A stretch of 5,939 nt of DNA from Acidobacteriota bacterium (GCA_030550225.1 JAUQPV010000171.1:1-5939), one strand, 5' to 3'. Shown: positions 1-5,722, numbered from the stretch's first letter. Notes: a model not told the origin generated them from the sequence alone. Numbers and translations are program-made.

Positions 1-790
1 CCAGCCCCGTATGCTCGAAGCAGTCCACGCCGGCCCGCAGGCCCTGAATGATTTCGCCCTCCCGATGGGCATGGGCCGCCACGTGACGGCCGTGCCGGTG
101 GGCCTCGTCCACGATGGCGTGGACGACCTCTTGGGGCATCCGGTCTTGGTCGATGAGCTTGATGAGGTCGACGCCGGCCTCGACGAGCTTCCGGACCTTG
201 GCCCGGGCATCGACGACGTCCCGGACGGGCCATCGGAAGTCTTTATCGTAATCGCTGATCGTCTCGGCCACCTGGAGGAAGGGCCCGCTGACAAAGAGGC
301 GAGGCCCCGGGACTTGACCCCGTTCGACTCGCCGCTTGAACTCGATGACGCTCTCCAATTCGGCCCCGACGTCTCGGACCGTCGTCACGCCCGCCATCAA
401 GAGTTGCCGGGCCGCAATCGGCATGATGAAGTCGAGCCATCGACCCCGGTACTTCGTAAACCAGTAGGCATAGTCGGCATGCCCGAGGATGTCCAAATGG
501 ACATGCATGTCCATCAGGCCCGGCAGGACTGTCTTGCCGTCCGTGTCGATGACGTACGCATCCGGGGGGACCGGGACGCTCCCGACCGGACCGACGGCCC
601 GGATTTCATCCCCCTCGATGAGGACGACGGCGTCCTGAAGGGGTGGTCCCCCGTAACCGTCGATCAGCATGCCCCCGACCAGGGCGATGGGACGGCCTGC
701 CGGCGGCCCGCTCGGTGAGGGCCGACCGAGGCTCACGCTCGTGAGAACCCCCAGAACGATGAAGTACAGTCCACTCTTCCACCCCCGCAT
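1..790 (-). CDS. Exported metal-dependent amidohydrolase, imidazolonepropionase-like, partial (C-terminus beyond window)
   Basis: I read this frame directly from the reverse strand: 263 residues from ATG at 788-790, running off the window start. Residues 1-22 form a signal peptide (MRGWKSG, then a hydrophobic stretch to about residue 22), so the enzyme is probably exported. Residues 35-90 are the small beta-sandwich domain typical of amidohydrolases (ALVGGMLIDG..., VLIEGDEIRAVG, then VIDTDGKTVLPGLMDMHVHL). The metal-binding HxH is H96/H98. K211 in DLIKLID sits where the family has its carboxylated lysine. AAHAH (H240, H242) and the EH at 259-260 match the later metal histidines. The distal aspartate and the C-terminal beta-domain lie outside the window. 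AGGG at 796-799, 5 bases before the ATG, supports the start. The family includes imidazolonepropionase-like enzymes, prolidases and other dipeptidases; the substrate cannot be read from this fragment. It follows the lipoprotein gene after a 302-base gap and probably has its own promoter. Confidence 0.88.
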   Translation of the reverse strand, partial: MRGWKSGLYFIVLGVLTSVSLGRPSPSGPPAGRPIALVGGMLIDGYGGPPLQDAVVLIEGDEIRAVGPVGSVPVPPDAYVIDTDGKTVLPGLMDMHVHLDILGHADYAYWFTKYRGRWLDFIMPIAARQLLMAGVTTVRDVGAELESVIEFKRRVERGQVPGPRLFVSGPFLQVAETISDYDKDFRWPVRDVVDARAKVRKLVEAGVDLIKLIDQDRMPQEVVHAIVDEAHRHGRHVAAHAHREGEIIQGLRAGVDCFEHTGL

Positions 791-957
791 GGGATCCCTC
801 TCGTAGTGTATGGAGTCATAAAGGGACGAAGTGACGCGCGATAGTCCGACAGATAGGCAGGTCGGCCAATGGGTCGGTCGGCGGTGACCCCCCAAAGGAC
901 CTCAGACCCGATGGGCCAGGTCGGTCCGACGCCATTCTCCTAAACCGAACGACTGTG

Positions 958-973
958 CGAACCAAATGGTTCG
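958..973. repeat. Inverted repeat CGAACCA-AA-TGGTTCG
   Basis: A perfect 7-base inverted repeat separated by two A residues; folded as RNA it would give a 6-bp stem with an AAAT loop. It lies about 170 bases upstream of the amidohydrolase ATG and 120 bases downstream of the lipoprotein stop. It could be an operator for a dimeric regulator or part of a terminator for the upstream gene. No T-run follows it on either strand. Confidence 0.45.
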
Positions 974-999
974 GCCCGTGAGAGTCCCGATCGATTCGG

Positions 1000-1030
1000 C
1001 CTTTCCGACCCTTCGGGAAGGACGGTTTTT
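1000..1030 (+). terminator. Terminator-like hairpin plus T-run, plus-strand orientation
   Basis: CCTTTCC (1000-1006) can pair with GGGAAGG (1015-1021) with one G-U pair and an 8-base loop. An alternative fold pairs CCG (1005-1007) with CGG (1023-1025) around an inner CCTT/AAGG stem. Five T residues follow at 1026-1030. The orientation is odd: only a plus-strand transcript would have the U-tract after the hairpin, and no plus-strand gene is visible. On the minus strand it could act only as a hairpin without a U-tract. Confidence 0.3.
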
Positions 1031-1092
1031 CAAGCTCTATGACGGCGTGGTGAGGCCCAGGCAGAAGCCAACGCCGGGGCCCAACGGCTACG

Positions 1093-1896
1093 TCATGGTC
1101 GCTCCCGAACCAGCAGACGCTCCCGCATGACGGGGAGCGGGATGATGTTCCCCAGAAGCAAGGGGACCGTCCGGTCCAGCAACGTATAAAAGGCGGCCAT
1201 CCGGATGCGCTCGGCGTCCCAGACTTGAATGTCCCGATGCATCCGGAAGACGTCCAATAAGTCCATGGCGGCTTCTACGTAATCAGTATACAGGACCTCC
1301 CGCCGACCCCAGTCGACGGCAAATAACCGAACGCCGATCCCGAATTGCCGGACCATGGGCGTCGTCGAGGGCGGGACAGCCAGCTCCGTCGAGCGCAAGA
1401 TCAGGGTCGTCGGGCCCGATGAAGCATTCAAGAAGGCGTACTGTTGACGGACGATCAGGATGCCGAAGACGACGACCGGCCGGGTGATTTCTTGCAGGCC
1501 GTCCGGTCGCAAATGGCGGTCCAGCCACGTCAGGGCAAAGCCATCGGCTTCCCAGGTCGGGAGCGCGGGCAAATCCCCGGTTTCGGGGGACGCTGACGCC
1601 GGCAGGTCCCTCCATTCGAGGGCCATTACGGGTCGTTCCACATGACTTTGAATCTGATTGCGGACGAAAGCCGTGACTTCTTGACCATAGTCGATCGCAG
1701 GCTCGCTCTTGGCGTCCGGGACTCGGAATTCCCGATATGTCAGAAAAGGCAGAACGGCGACGGCCTCATACGCATGAAGGGCGACCTGGGGTTGGGTCGA
1801 CAGGGGAACCGGGATCTCGATCACTCGGGGCGCACATGCAACCCCGCAGGCCAGAATGCCCACGCAACCAAGCCCAACCCAAATACGTCGAAGCAT
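1093..1896 (-). CDS. Predicted lipoprotein with a CsgG/TolB-N-like start, function unknown
   Basis: 267 residues from ATG at 1894-1896 to TGA at 1093-1095. The N-terminus is a lipoprotein-type signal: MLRR, a hydrophobic stretch, then ILAC at 14-17 (C17 the likely lipidated cysteine, C21 an alternative). This places the mature protein outside the cytoplasmic membrane. After a proline-rich linker, residues 43-52 (YEAVAVLPFL) recall the opening strand of CsgG/LpoB/TolB-N-like domains, and 65-84 could be the following helix (VTAFVRNQIQ). Further on, VVVFGILIV (141-149) and VRLFAVDW (189-196) look like beta-strands. The resemblance is structural in flavour only. The frame stays open further upstream, but those residues would lie in the intergenic repeat and precede the signal peptide, so they are excluded. 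No good ribosome binding site is seen before the ATG, which lowers certainty of the start. The gene follows the permease after 127 bases. Confidence 0.75.
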   Translation of the reverse strand: MLRRIWVGLGCVGILACGVACAPRVIEIPVPLSTQPQVALHAYEAVAVLPFLTYREFRVPDAKSEPAIDYGQEVTAFVRNQIQSHVERPVMALEWRDLPASASPETGDLPALPTWEADGFALTWLDRHLRPDGLQEITRPVVVFGILIVRQQYAFLNASSGPTTLILRSTELAVPPSTTPMVRQFGIGVRLFAVDWGRREVLYTDYVEAAMDLLDVFRMHRDIQVWDAERIRMAAFYTLLDRTVPLLLGNIIPLPVMRERLLVRERP

Positions 1897-1927
1897 CGCC
1901 GGCCATACGGGAGTCGGGATGAAATGA

Positions 1928-1962
1928 GGATACAAGACGCAAGATGCAGGATGCAAGATAAG
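1928..1962. repeat. Degenerate heptanucleotide tandem repeat, GGATGCA family, about 5 units
   Basis: Consecutive 7-base units on the plus strand are GGATACA, AGACGCA, AGATGCA, GGATGCA and AGATAAG. The consensus is RGATGCA. The array lies in the 127-base gap between the permease stop and the lipoprotein start, 31 bases before the ATG of the lipoprotein gene. Weaker 7-base periodicity may continue to about 1980. The same heptamer recurs at 5758-5771 in the same orientation. Confidence 0.8.
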
Positions 1963-2023
1963 AGGGAAGACGAGGTATGGGATAGACGTTCTCAGCCCCC
2001 GTCTCTCGTCACGTCGGCACGTC

Positions 2024-3043
2024 TTACAAGGGGACACCCCGGTGGAGCGTGCGGCGAAGGAGCCATAGGAAATACGGACCCGCCAGGGTTGCCGTGAGGG
2101 CCCCGACGGGAATCTCCGTCGGAGCCCACAGGGTCCGGGCCAGGGTGTCACTCCACAAGACGACCAAGGCCCCGACGACGGCGCTCAGGGGCAGGATTTT
2201 CCGAAAGTCATATCCGACGACCAGTCGAACGGCGTGGGGAACGATCAGGCCGACGAAGCCGACCATGCCGGCCATCGCCACCGTCATAGCCGCCAGGGCG
2301 GCACCGATGATCAACCACCGAAACCGGAGTCGGTCCGGCGCCAGGCCCCAGGTAGCAGGAACGTCCTCGCCCAGGAGGAGCAGGTTCAGGTACGACGCAT
2401 CCCGCCAGGCCCCAAGCGTCCAGACCAGGACCCATACCGTCGCCGTGATCAGGAAGGGATAGGCCAGGGGCTGAATCTGGCCGACCATCCAGAGGGCGAC
2501 CCGTTGAACCTGAAAGTACTCTCGCGTGACGGTCACCAGCAAGATGAAGGCCGCGGCGACAGCGTTCAGGACGACGCCGGCTAAGATGAGGCTGTAGACC
2601 GGCAACTGGCCTCGGACGCGGGCGAGTCCGTAGACCAAGAACGTAAAGGCCAAGGCCCCGGCAAAGGCAGCGACCATCGGGAGGGAGACCCACGGCCAAG
2701 GCCCGGCCCAGTCCCACGGGACGGCCAACGTGACCCCCAGGGCGGCCCCGCCCGACACGCCCAGCAAGTACGGGTCGGCCAGAGGATTCTGAAGCATCCC
2801 CTGATACAGGGCACCGGCTACGCCAAGGGCCCACCCGACCACGACGGCCGCCCAGACCCGGGGGACCCGAATGCTCCAGAAGATGGAGGCTGGTACGTCT
2901 GCAATGTGCTCGGCACTCCCGTCATACCGGGGTCCCAAGCGGACGGCGACCCACGCCGATCCCCCAAGGATCAGGAGGCCCACGGCGAGCAGGGAAAACC
3001 ACCGAAGAGGCGTCAGAAACCGGAGGGACAGGATTTCAGCCAT
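2024..3043 (-). CDS. FecCD/BtuC-family ABC importer permease (iron-siderophore, haem or cobalamin type)
   Basis: 339 residues, a normal length for the family, from ATG at 3041-3043 to TAA. It would form the membrane channel of a type II ABC importer for iron-siderophore, haem, vitamin B12 or a similar chelate. The protein is strongly hydrophobic, with about ten membrane segments. Family landmarks are in order: RVPRVWAAVVVGWALGVAGA at 59-78, then QNPLADPYLLGVSGGAALG at 85-103, LILAGVVLNA at 152-161, LLLLGEDVPATWGL at 221-234, GFVGLIVPHAVR at 262-273 (ATPase-coupling region), and a C-terminal stretch with EIPVGALTATLAGPYFLWLL at 310-329. The start overlaps the end of the DUF4416 gene by 31 bases, which suggests translational coupling. 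No ATPase or substrate-binding protein gene is in the window. The substrate cannot be told from the permease alone. Extending the frame upstream gives low-complexity residues that are antisense-like read-through of the DUF4416 gene, so ATG 3043 is preferred. Confidence 0.93.
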   Translation of the reverse strand: MAEILSLRFLTPLRWFSLLAVGLLILGGSAWVAVRLGPRYDGSAEHIADVPASIFWSIRVPRVWAAVVVGWALGVAGALYQGMLQNPLADPYLLGVSGGAALGVTLAVPWDWAGPWPWVSLPMVAAFAGALAFTFLVYGLARVRGQLPVYSLILAGVVLNAVAAAFILLVTVTREYFQVQRVALWMVGQIQPLAYPFLITATVWVLVWTLGAWRDASYLNLLLLGEDVPATWGLAPDRLRFRWLIIGAALAAMTVAMAGMVGFVGLIVPHAVRLVVGYDFRKILPLSAVVGALVVLWSDTLARTLWAPTEIPVGALTATLAGPYFLWLLRRTLHRGVPL

Positions 3044-3573
3044 CGGTGCCGCTGAGAGCGATATCGCCGGCGGAGGTCCATAAAATAGGCGATCGTCGCC
3101 GGTTCCCGATAGTCCGGATAGGTCCACGGCAGGGGCGTCCACCGGCCGTCCCGAAACCAAAGGGTCAGCTCGGCGTAAATGCCTTGCCCGATGTAAATGC
3201 GATGACCCGCCGGCTTGGTCGAGGCCAAGACGACCTGCTGAAAGTTCAGCCAACCGGGGTCCAGGTTGATGACCCGCCGGCCGGAGGGATGCTCGGCTTG
3301 CGCCCATGCCTCCAGTTCGTTCGTCCAAGTCTTGAGGGCCGCCAGCCCACCAGGGTCGCCCAGGGGCTCAAAGCTGACGAACTTCCGTTCGATCGGCTGG
3401 CCCATTTGCCTGTCGTAGTAATCCGTGTATGGAAAGGGAAGCCACTGCGTCTCGGCCTCGATGGACCCCAGGCGCTCTATCAGTCGCGGCCTGACCTGCG
3501 CCCATATCGTCCGGTCACTGGCCAGAACGCCGCAGAAGTACTTGACAGGTTCAGGCGGCCGTGGGACGCCCAT
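3013..3573 (-). CDS. DUF4416 family protein
   Basis: 186 residues, full length for the family. I recognise the DUF4416 pattern: KYFCGVLASD at 11-20, FPYTDYYDRQMG at 47-58, RKFVSFEPL at 63-71, TNELE at 84-88, RRVINLDPGWLN at 99-110, STKPAGHRIYIGQGIYAELT at 118-137 and PLPWTYPDYR at 147-156. There is no signal peptide or membrane segment, so it is probably cytosolic. The biochemical role of the family is not known to me. The conserved His, Asp, Glu and Tyr residues in HRIYIGQGIYAE and PWTYPDY suggest a binding or catalytic pocket, which is inference. The start is fixed: an in-frame TGA lies 9 bases before ATG 3573, and no other start codon lies between. That TGA is also the stop of the preceding gene. 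A GGGGGA at 3586-3591 may be the ribosome binding site, with a long 12-base spacer. The 3' end overlaps the permease start. Confidence 0.9.
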   Translation of the reverse strand: MGVPRPPEPVKYFCGVLASDRTIWAQVRPRLIERLGSIEAETQWLPFPYTDYYDRQMGQPIERKFVSFEPLGDPGGLAALKTWTNELEAWAQAEHPSGRRVINLDPGWLNFQQVVLASTKPAGHRIYIGQGIYAELTLWFRDGRWTPLPWTYPDYREPATIAYFMDLRRRYRSQRHRWLKSCPSGF

Positions 3574-3582
3574 CGGGCAGGT

Positions 3583-3984
3583 TCATCCCCCGGAGACCGG
3601 GGCCAGGAAGAGTTTGTAGACGGAGTCACCGTATTCGACCAGGACCCGGAAGAACTCTTGATTGGGGACCTTCGCCGCATGAAGGACAGGCGTACGACGG
3701 CTTCGGGTGGCCGGTTGCTCGATAGCCAAGTCCTCGGCCACGAGTTGGCCCCTCTGGTAGAATTGGAAGAACACGCCCTCGGCCTTGGGCACGAGCTTCA
3801 CTTCATAGGTCCCCGCCGAGAGGACCGTCTTCCCGAGTTGAAGGGCGCGCGGCAAAGTCACAATGCCGGCTCGCACCTCCTGCGTCAGGGGACCGGCTTG
3901 GCTGGAAAAGACCAGAGCACTGACGATGAGGCCCCAGACTATCCATCCCGTAACCCAGGGGTGCCACGATGAACGTCGGGACAT
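3583..3984 (-). CDS. Small secreted protein, probably all-beta, function unknown
   Basis: 133 residues. The N-terminus is a signal peptide: MSRRSS, a hydrophobic stretch at about 10-27 (VTGWIVWGLIVSALVF), then SSQA before GPLTQ, a plausible cleavage site. The mature part of about 103 residues alternates short beta-strands. LPRALQLGKTVLSAGTYEVKL (44-64) resembles small secreted domains with a 'lpAGtY.v' turn that I associate with Acidobacteria-type genomes; this is a pattern memory, not a search result. The rest reads FFQFYQRG, a basic linker (TRSRRT), and a final strand pair FFRVLVEYGDSVYKLFL. There are no cysteines and no catalytic motif. A perfect GGAGGT lies 6 bases before ATG 3982-3984. 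An earlier in-frame GTG at 3997-3999 overlaps that ribosome binding site and is rejected. The DUF4416 gene begins 9 bases after its stop, so the two are probably co-transcribed. Confidence 0.8.
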   Translation of the reverse strand: MSRRSSWHPWVTGWIVWGLIVSALVFSSQAGPLTQEVRAGIVTLPRALQLGKTVLSAGTYEVKLVPKAEGVFFQFYQRGQLVAEDLAIEQPATRSRRTPVLHAAKVPNQEFFRVLVEYGDSVYKLFLAPVSGG

Positions 3985-3990
3985 GGCCTT

Positions 3991-3996
3991 ACCTCC
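3991..3996 (-). promoter_or_regulatory. Ribosome binding site GGAGGT of the secreted-protein gene
   Basis: An exact GGAGGT on the minus strand, 6 bases before ATG 3984. It is the strongest ribosome binding site of the window and decides the start. It directly abuts the 13/14-base repeats upstream, so part of the repeat region would be the 5' leader of this gene. Confidence 0.8.
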
Positions 3997-4037
3997 CACA
4001 GATTATAGACCACAGGTATAGACCACAGGCTATAAAA
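3997..4037. repeat. Tandem direct repeat of 13-14 bases, CACAGGTATAGAC type
   Basis: Two identical 13-base copies of TATAGACCACAGG lie at 4004-4016 and 4017-4029. They are flanked by a partial copy on each side: CACAGAT at 3997-4003 and CTATAAAA at 4030-4037. Counted from CACAG the spacings are 14 and 13, so the repeat can be read as pairs of heptamers (CACAGRT + TATAGAC) with one base lost. It sits directly before the ribosome binding site of the secreted-protein gene. Confidence 0.8.
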
Positions 4038-4053
4038 CTCCTCCGTCCCATAA

Positions 4054-4088
4054 GGTCCATGGTCTGCGGTCTATGGTCCATGGTCTTG
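4054..4088. repeat. Heptanucleotide tandem repeat, GGTCYAT family, 5 units
   Basis: Exact 7-base spacing on the plus strand gives GGTCCAT, GGTCTGC, GGTCTAT, GGTCCAT and GGTCTTG. The first four bases, GGTC, are identical in all five units and the last three vary. The junctions create two CCATGG palindromes at 4058-4063 and 4079-4084, three units apart, which could pair in RNA. The array fills the end of the gap just after the stop of the 127-residue membrane protein gene. Confidence 0.85.
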
Positions 4089-4096
4089 TTCGATGT

Positions 4097-4480
4097 TTAG
4101 AAGAATCGACGCTCGGCTCGGACGTGGCGTTCGATGCGCCACGTGTACACCTGCAGGGGAACCTCTCGAACGACATGAAGTTCGACGATGACCCGGTCGG
4201 TAAACCATCGAAATTGGATGTCCGGGTCTTGAACCGGGATATTATACTCCCCGGCCAGCCGCAGGATTTCATCCCGGAGGCGTCGCTCGGCCTGCCCCCG
4301 GGCGGAAGCCGAGTAGGTACTCAGGCCGGTCATCATCTCCTGCACCGAGTCTTCGAATCGGTAGACATCCATGTAAGCCGGGACGACCTTCAGGGCGGCA
4401 TATACGATGGCTCCTAAAAGGAGAAGCCAAAACAGTGTCCCCCACGGGACCCGACCCTGGATTCGGCGGAGTTCCTGCAT
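4097..4480 (-). CDS. Small single-pass membrane protein, DUF4845-like
   Basis: 127 residues from ATG at 4478-4480 to TAA. A short basic N-terminus (MQELRRIQGR) precedes one membrane segment at about 14-32 (GTLFWLLLLGAIVYAALKV). KVVPAYMDVY at 31-40 follows, which matches the K-VPxY junction I associate with DUF4845 proteins. The remaining ~85 residues are predicted outside the membrane: a charged helix (EDSVQEMMTG to RLRDEILRLAGEYNI) and two or three beta-strands (DIQFRWFTDRVIVELHVVREVPL, VYTWRIER). The role is unknown. The start is supported by GGAG at 4487-4490, 6 bases upstream. The frame is open to an ATG at 4564, 12 bases after nuoD. The extra 28 residues are polar, lack a hydrophobic feature and are encoded by a region with 7-base periodicity, so I treat them as non-coding. 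The DUF4845 assignment is moderate; gene reality is good. Confidence 0.72.
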   Translation of the reverse strand: MQELRRIQGRVPWGTLFWLLLLGAIVYAALKVVPAYMDVYRFEDSVQEMMTGLSTYSASARGQAERRLRDEILRLAGEYNIPVQDPDIQFRWFTDRVIVELHVVREVPLQVYTWRIERHVRAERRFF

Positions 4481-4486
4481 CGGTGA

Positions 4487-4490
4487 CTCC
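4487..4490 (-). promoter_or_regulatory. Ribosome binding site GGAG deciding the start of the DUF4845-like gene
   Basis: GGAG on the minus strand with a 6-base spacer to ATG 4480. The alternative ATG at 4564 has only a poor GGGAA-like match upstream. This favours the shorter 127-residue protein. Confidence 0.55.
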
Positions 4491-4492
4491 AC

Positions 4493-4534
4493 AGGGCGAT
4501 TCGGTGTCAGAGATTGGGCGTTAGGTGCTCGGTC
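4493..4534. repeat. Weak heptanucleotide periodicity, TTNGGNG family, about 6 degenerate units
   Basis: Seven-base units on the plus strand are AGGGCGA, TTCGGTG, TCAGAGA, TTGGGCG, TTAGGTG and CTCGGTC. The fourth base is G in all six and the fifth is usually G. It lies between nuoD and the likely start of the DUF4845-like gene. It is the most degenerate of the arrays and could be chance on its own; its position matches that of the clearer arrays. Confidence 0.5.
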
Positions 4535-4576
4535 TGATCGCTCTCCCATTTCTCCATCCGACATTCGAAGTTCCCA

Positions 4577-5722
4577 TCAGCGGTCCACCTCACCCATGAC
4601 GATATCGAGGCTCCCGACGAGGGCGACGGCATCGGCGATCATCGCCCCCGGTCCGACCTCAGGCAGAGCGCTGACGTGGCAGAAGCACGGCGACCGGGCC
4701 TTAACCCGGTACGGGACGGGTGAACCGTCTGACACGATATAGTACCCGATTTCGCCACGGGCCGCCTCATATCGGAAGTAGATATCCCCCTCAGGCGGTC
4801 GGACGACCCGGGGGATAGCCTTCTGGACGTCGCCGGCCTCGCCCTTCGGCATTTGCTCGATGGCCTGGCGGACGATCTTAGCAGACTCAGCCATCTCTTG
4901 GACCCGGACGTAGTACCGATCCCAGGCCGACCCCAGGGGTCCATACTGACCCGTCCCGACCGGGACATCGAACTGGAATCGGTCGTACACGAGGCAGGGC
5001 TCGTCCTTCCGGAGGTCCCATCGGACGCCCGAGCCCCGGAGGTTCGGACCCGTCAGGCCATAAGCGATGGCGACCTCGGCCGGGATGACCCCGATCCGGG
5101 CCGTCCGCTCGATAAAGACTGAGTTATACGTCAAGATCTTATTCAGTTCGTCCCATGCCTTCTCAAACTGGTCTAGAAACCGTTGGACCTTATCGAGCCA
5201 ACCGTCGGGCAGGTCAAAGGCCACGCCCCCGATACGTACGTAGTTGTAAAGGAGCCGGGCCCCCGTCAGCTCTTCCAGGAGGTCCAAGATTTTCTCCCGT
5301 TCCCGGAAAGCATGAAAGAAGGGCGTGACGGACCCGATGTCCAGGCCGTACGTCCCGACGGCCAGCAGGTGAGAGGCGATGCGCTGGAGCTCGGCGACGA
5401 TGACCCGAATGTACTGGACCCGTTCGGGTGGCTCGATGCGGGCCAGCTTCTCGACGGCCAGACAGTAACCCAGCTCCATATGAATGGCCGCCACGTAATC
5501 CATCCGGTCCGTATAGGGGATAACCATCTGCCAGCCCAGGGACTCGGCGTGCTTCTCGAAGCACCGGTGGAGATAGCCGATGTAGGGGACGACTTTCGTG
5601 ATGACTTCACCCTCCGTCTCGAGGTCCAGTCGCAAGATCCCATGGGTCGCCGGATGCTGCGGCCCCATGTGAAGGACCATCGCGTTCGGTCCGATCCGTT
5701 CGACGTCCAGAATCGTCGTCAT
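4577..5722 (-). CDS. nuoD: NADH-quinone oxidoreductase subunit D (complex I 49-kDa subunit)
   Basis: 381 complete residues. NuoD sits in the peripheral arm of complex I at the membrane interface and, with NuoB, forms the quinone reduction site. Landmarks: MGPQHPATHGILR at 19-31, with the histidine-bearing loop near the quinone head group (H23, H27); GYLHRCFEK at 49-57; PYTDRMDY at 69-76, where Y76 should be the quinone-binding tyrosine; RIGGV at 163-167; GPNLRGSG at 225-232; GEIGYYIVSDGS at 323-334; and the family ending GSLDIVMGEVDR at 370-381. The two CxxC pairs of NiFe hydrogenases are absent (C54 alone near the N-terminus, C346/C348 near the C-terminus), so it is a respiratory subunit, not a hydrogenase. 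It is somewhat shorter than many NuoD proteins, mainly at the N-terminus, but has no missing block. The start is the first start codon after the upstream stop; the ribosome binding site is weak. Neither nuoC before it nor nuoE after it is present. Confidence 0.97.
   Translation of the reverse strand: MTTILDVERIGPNAMVLHMGPQHPATHGILRLDLETEGEVITKVVPYIGYLHRCFEKHAESLGWQMVIPYTDRMDYVAAIHMELGYCLAVEKLARIEPPERVQYIRVIVAELQRIASHLLAVGTYGLDIGSVTPFFHAFREREKILDLLEELTGARLLYNYVRIGGVAFDLPDGWLDKVQRFLDQFEKAWDELNKILTYNSVFIERTARIGVIPAEVAIAYGLTGPNLRGSGVRWDLRKDEPCLVYDRFQFDVPVGTGQYGPLGSAWDRYYVRVQEMAESAKIVRQAIEQMPKGEAGDVQKAIPRVVRPPEGDIYFRYEAARGEIGYYIVSDGSPVPYRVKARSPCFCHVSALPEVGPGAMIADAVALVGSLDIVMGEVDR

Larger units (their letters stand above)
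791..1092. other. 302-base intergenic gap with no convincing gene
   Basis: This is the longest non-coding stretch of the window, between the stop of the lipoprotein gene and the start of the amidohydrolase gene. I see no coding frame and no tRNA-like fold. It holds a 7-base inverted repeat (958-973), a hairpin followed by a T-run on the plus strand (1000-1030), and several short GGTCGG words (around 862, 874 and 919). Any promoter for the amidohydrolase should lie here, reading leftward, but I found no clear -35/-10 pair. The heptamer repeats of the other gaps are absent. Confidence 0.6.

Noticed and set aside
11..718. Long plus-strand open frame of 235 residues
   Set aside because: It is antisense to the amidohydrolase gene, which has a clear family pattern, signal peptide and ribosome binding site. 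Long antisense frames are common in GC-rich DNA.
1897..2151. 85-residue N-terminal extension of the lipoprotein frame
   Set aside because: It overlaps the permease gene and the heptamer array, and it would bury the lipoprotein signal peptide inside the protein.
2208..2834. Minus-strand frame of 208 residues inside the permease gene
   Set aside because: It is a shifted frame of the permease with low-complexity Arg/Gly/Pro composition; the permease frame carries the FecCD motifs.
3044..3328. 95-residue N-terminal extension of the permease frame
   Set aside because: It is a shifted-frame reading of the DUF4416 gene with low-complexity residues and is absent from FecCD proteins, which begin near MAEILSL.
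3046..3972. Long plus-strand open frame of 308 residues
   Set aside because: It runs antisense across the DUF4416 and secreted-protein genes, and its translation is Arg/Gly/Pro-rich with no recognisable motif.
4002..4007. Perfect TATAAT on the minus strand before the secreted-protein gene, a possible -10 box
   Set aside because: Transcription would start about at the ribosome binding site, leaving almost no leader, and no -35-like sequence lies 16-18 bases upstream. It is better explained as part of the TATAGAC repeat.
1928..4088. Repeats considered as a CRISPR array
   Set aside because: The units are 7-14 bases long, directly adjacent and without unique spacers; no cas gene is present.
4577..5722. 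Reading the NuoD-like protein as a NiFe-hydrogenase large subunit
   Set aside because: The two CxxC pairs that hold the NiFe centre are absent, while the quinone-site HPATHG and TDRMDY motifs and the NuoD ending are present.
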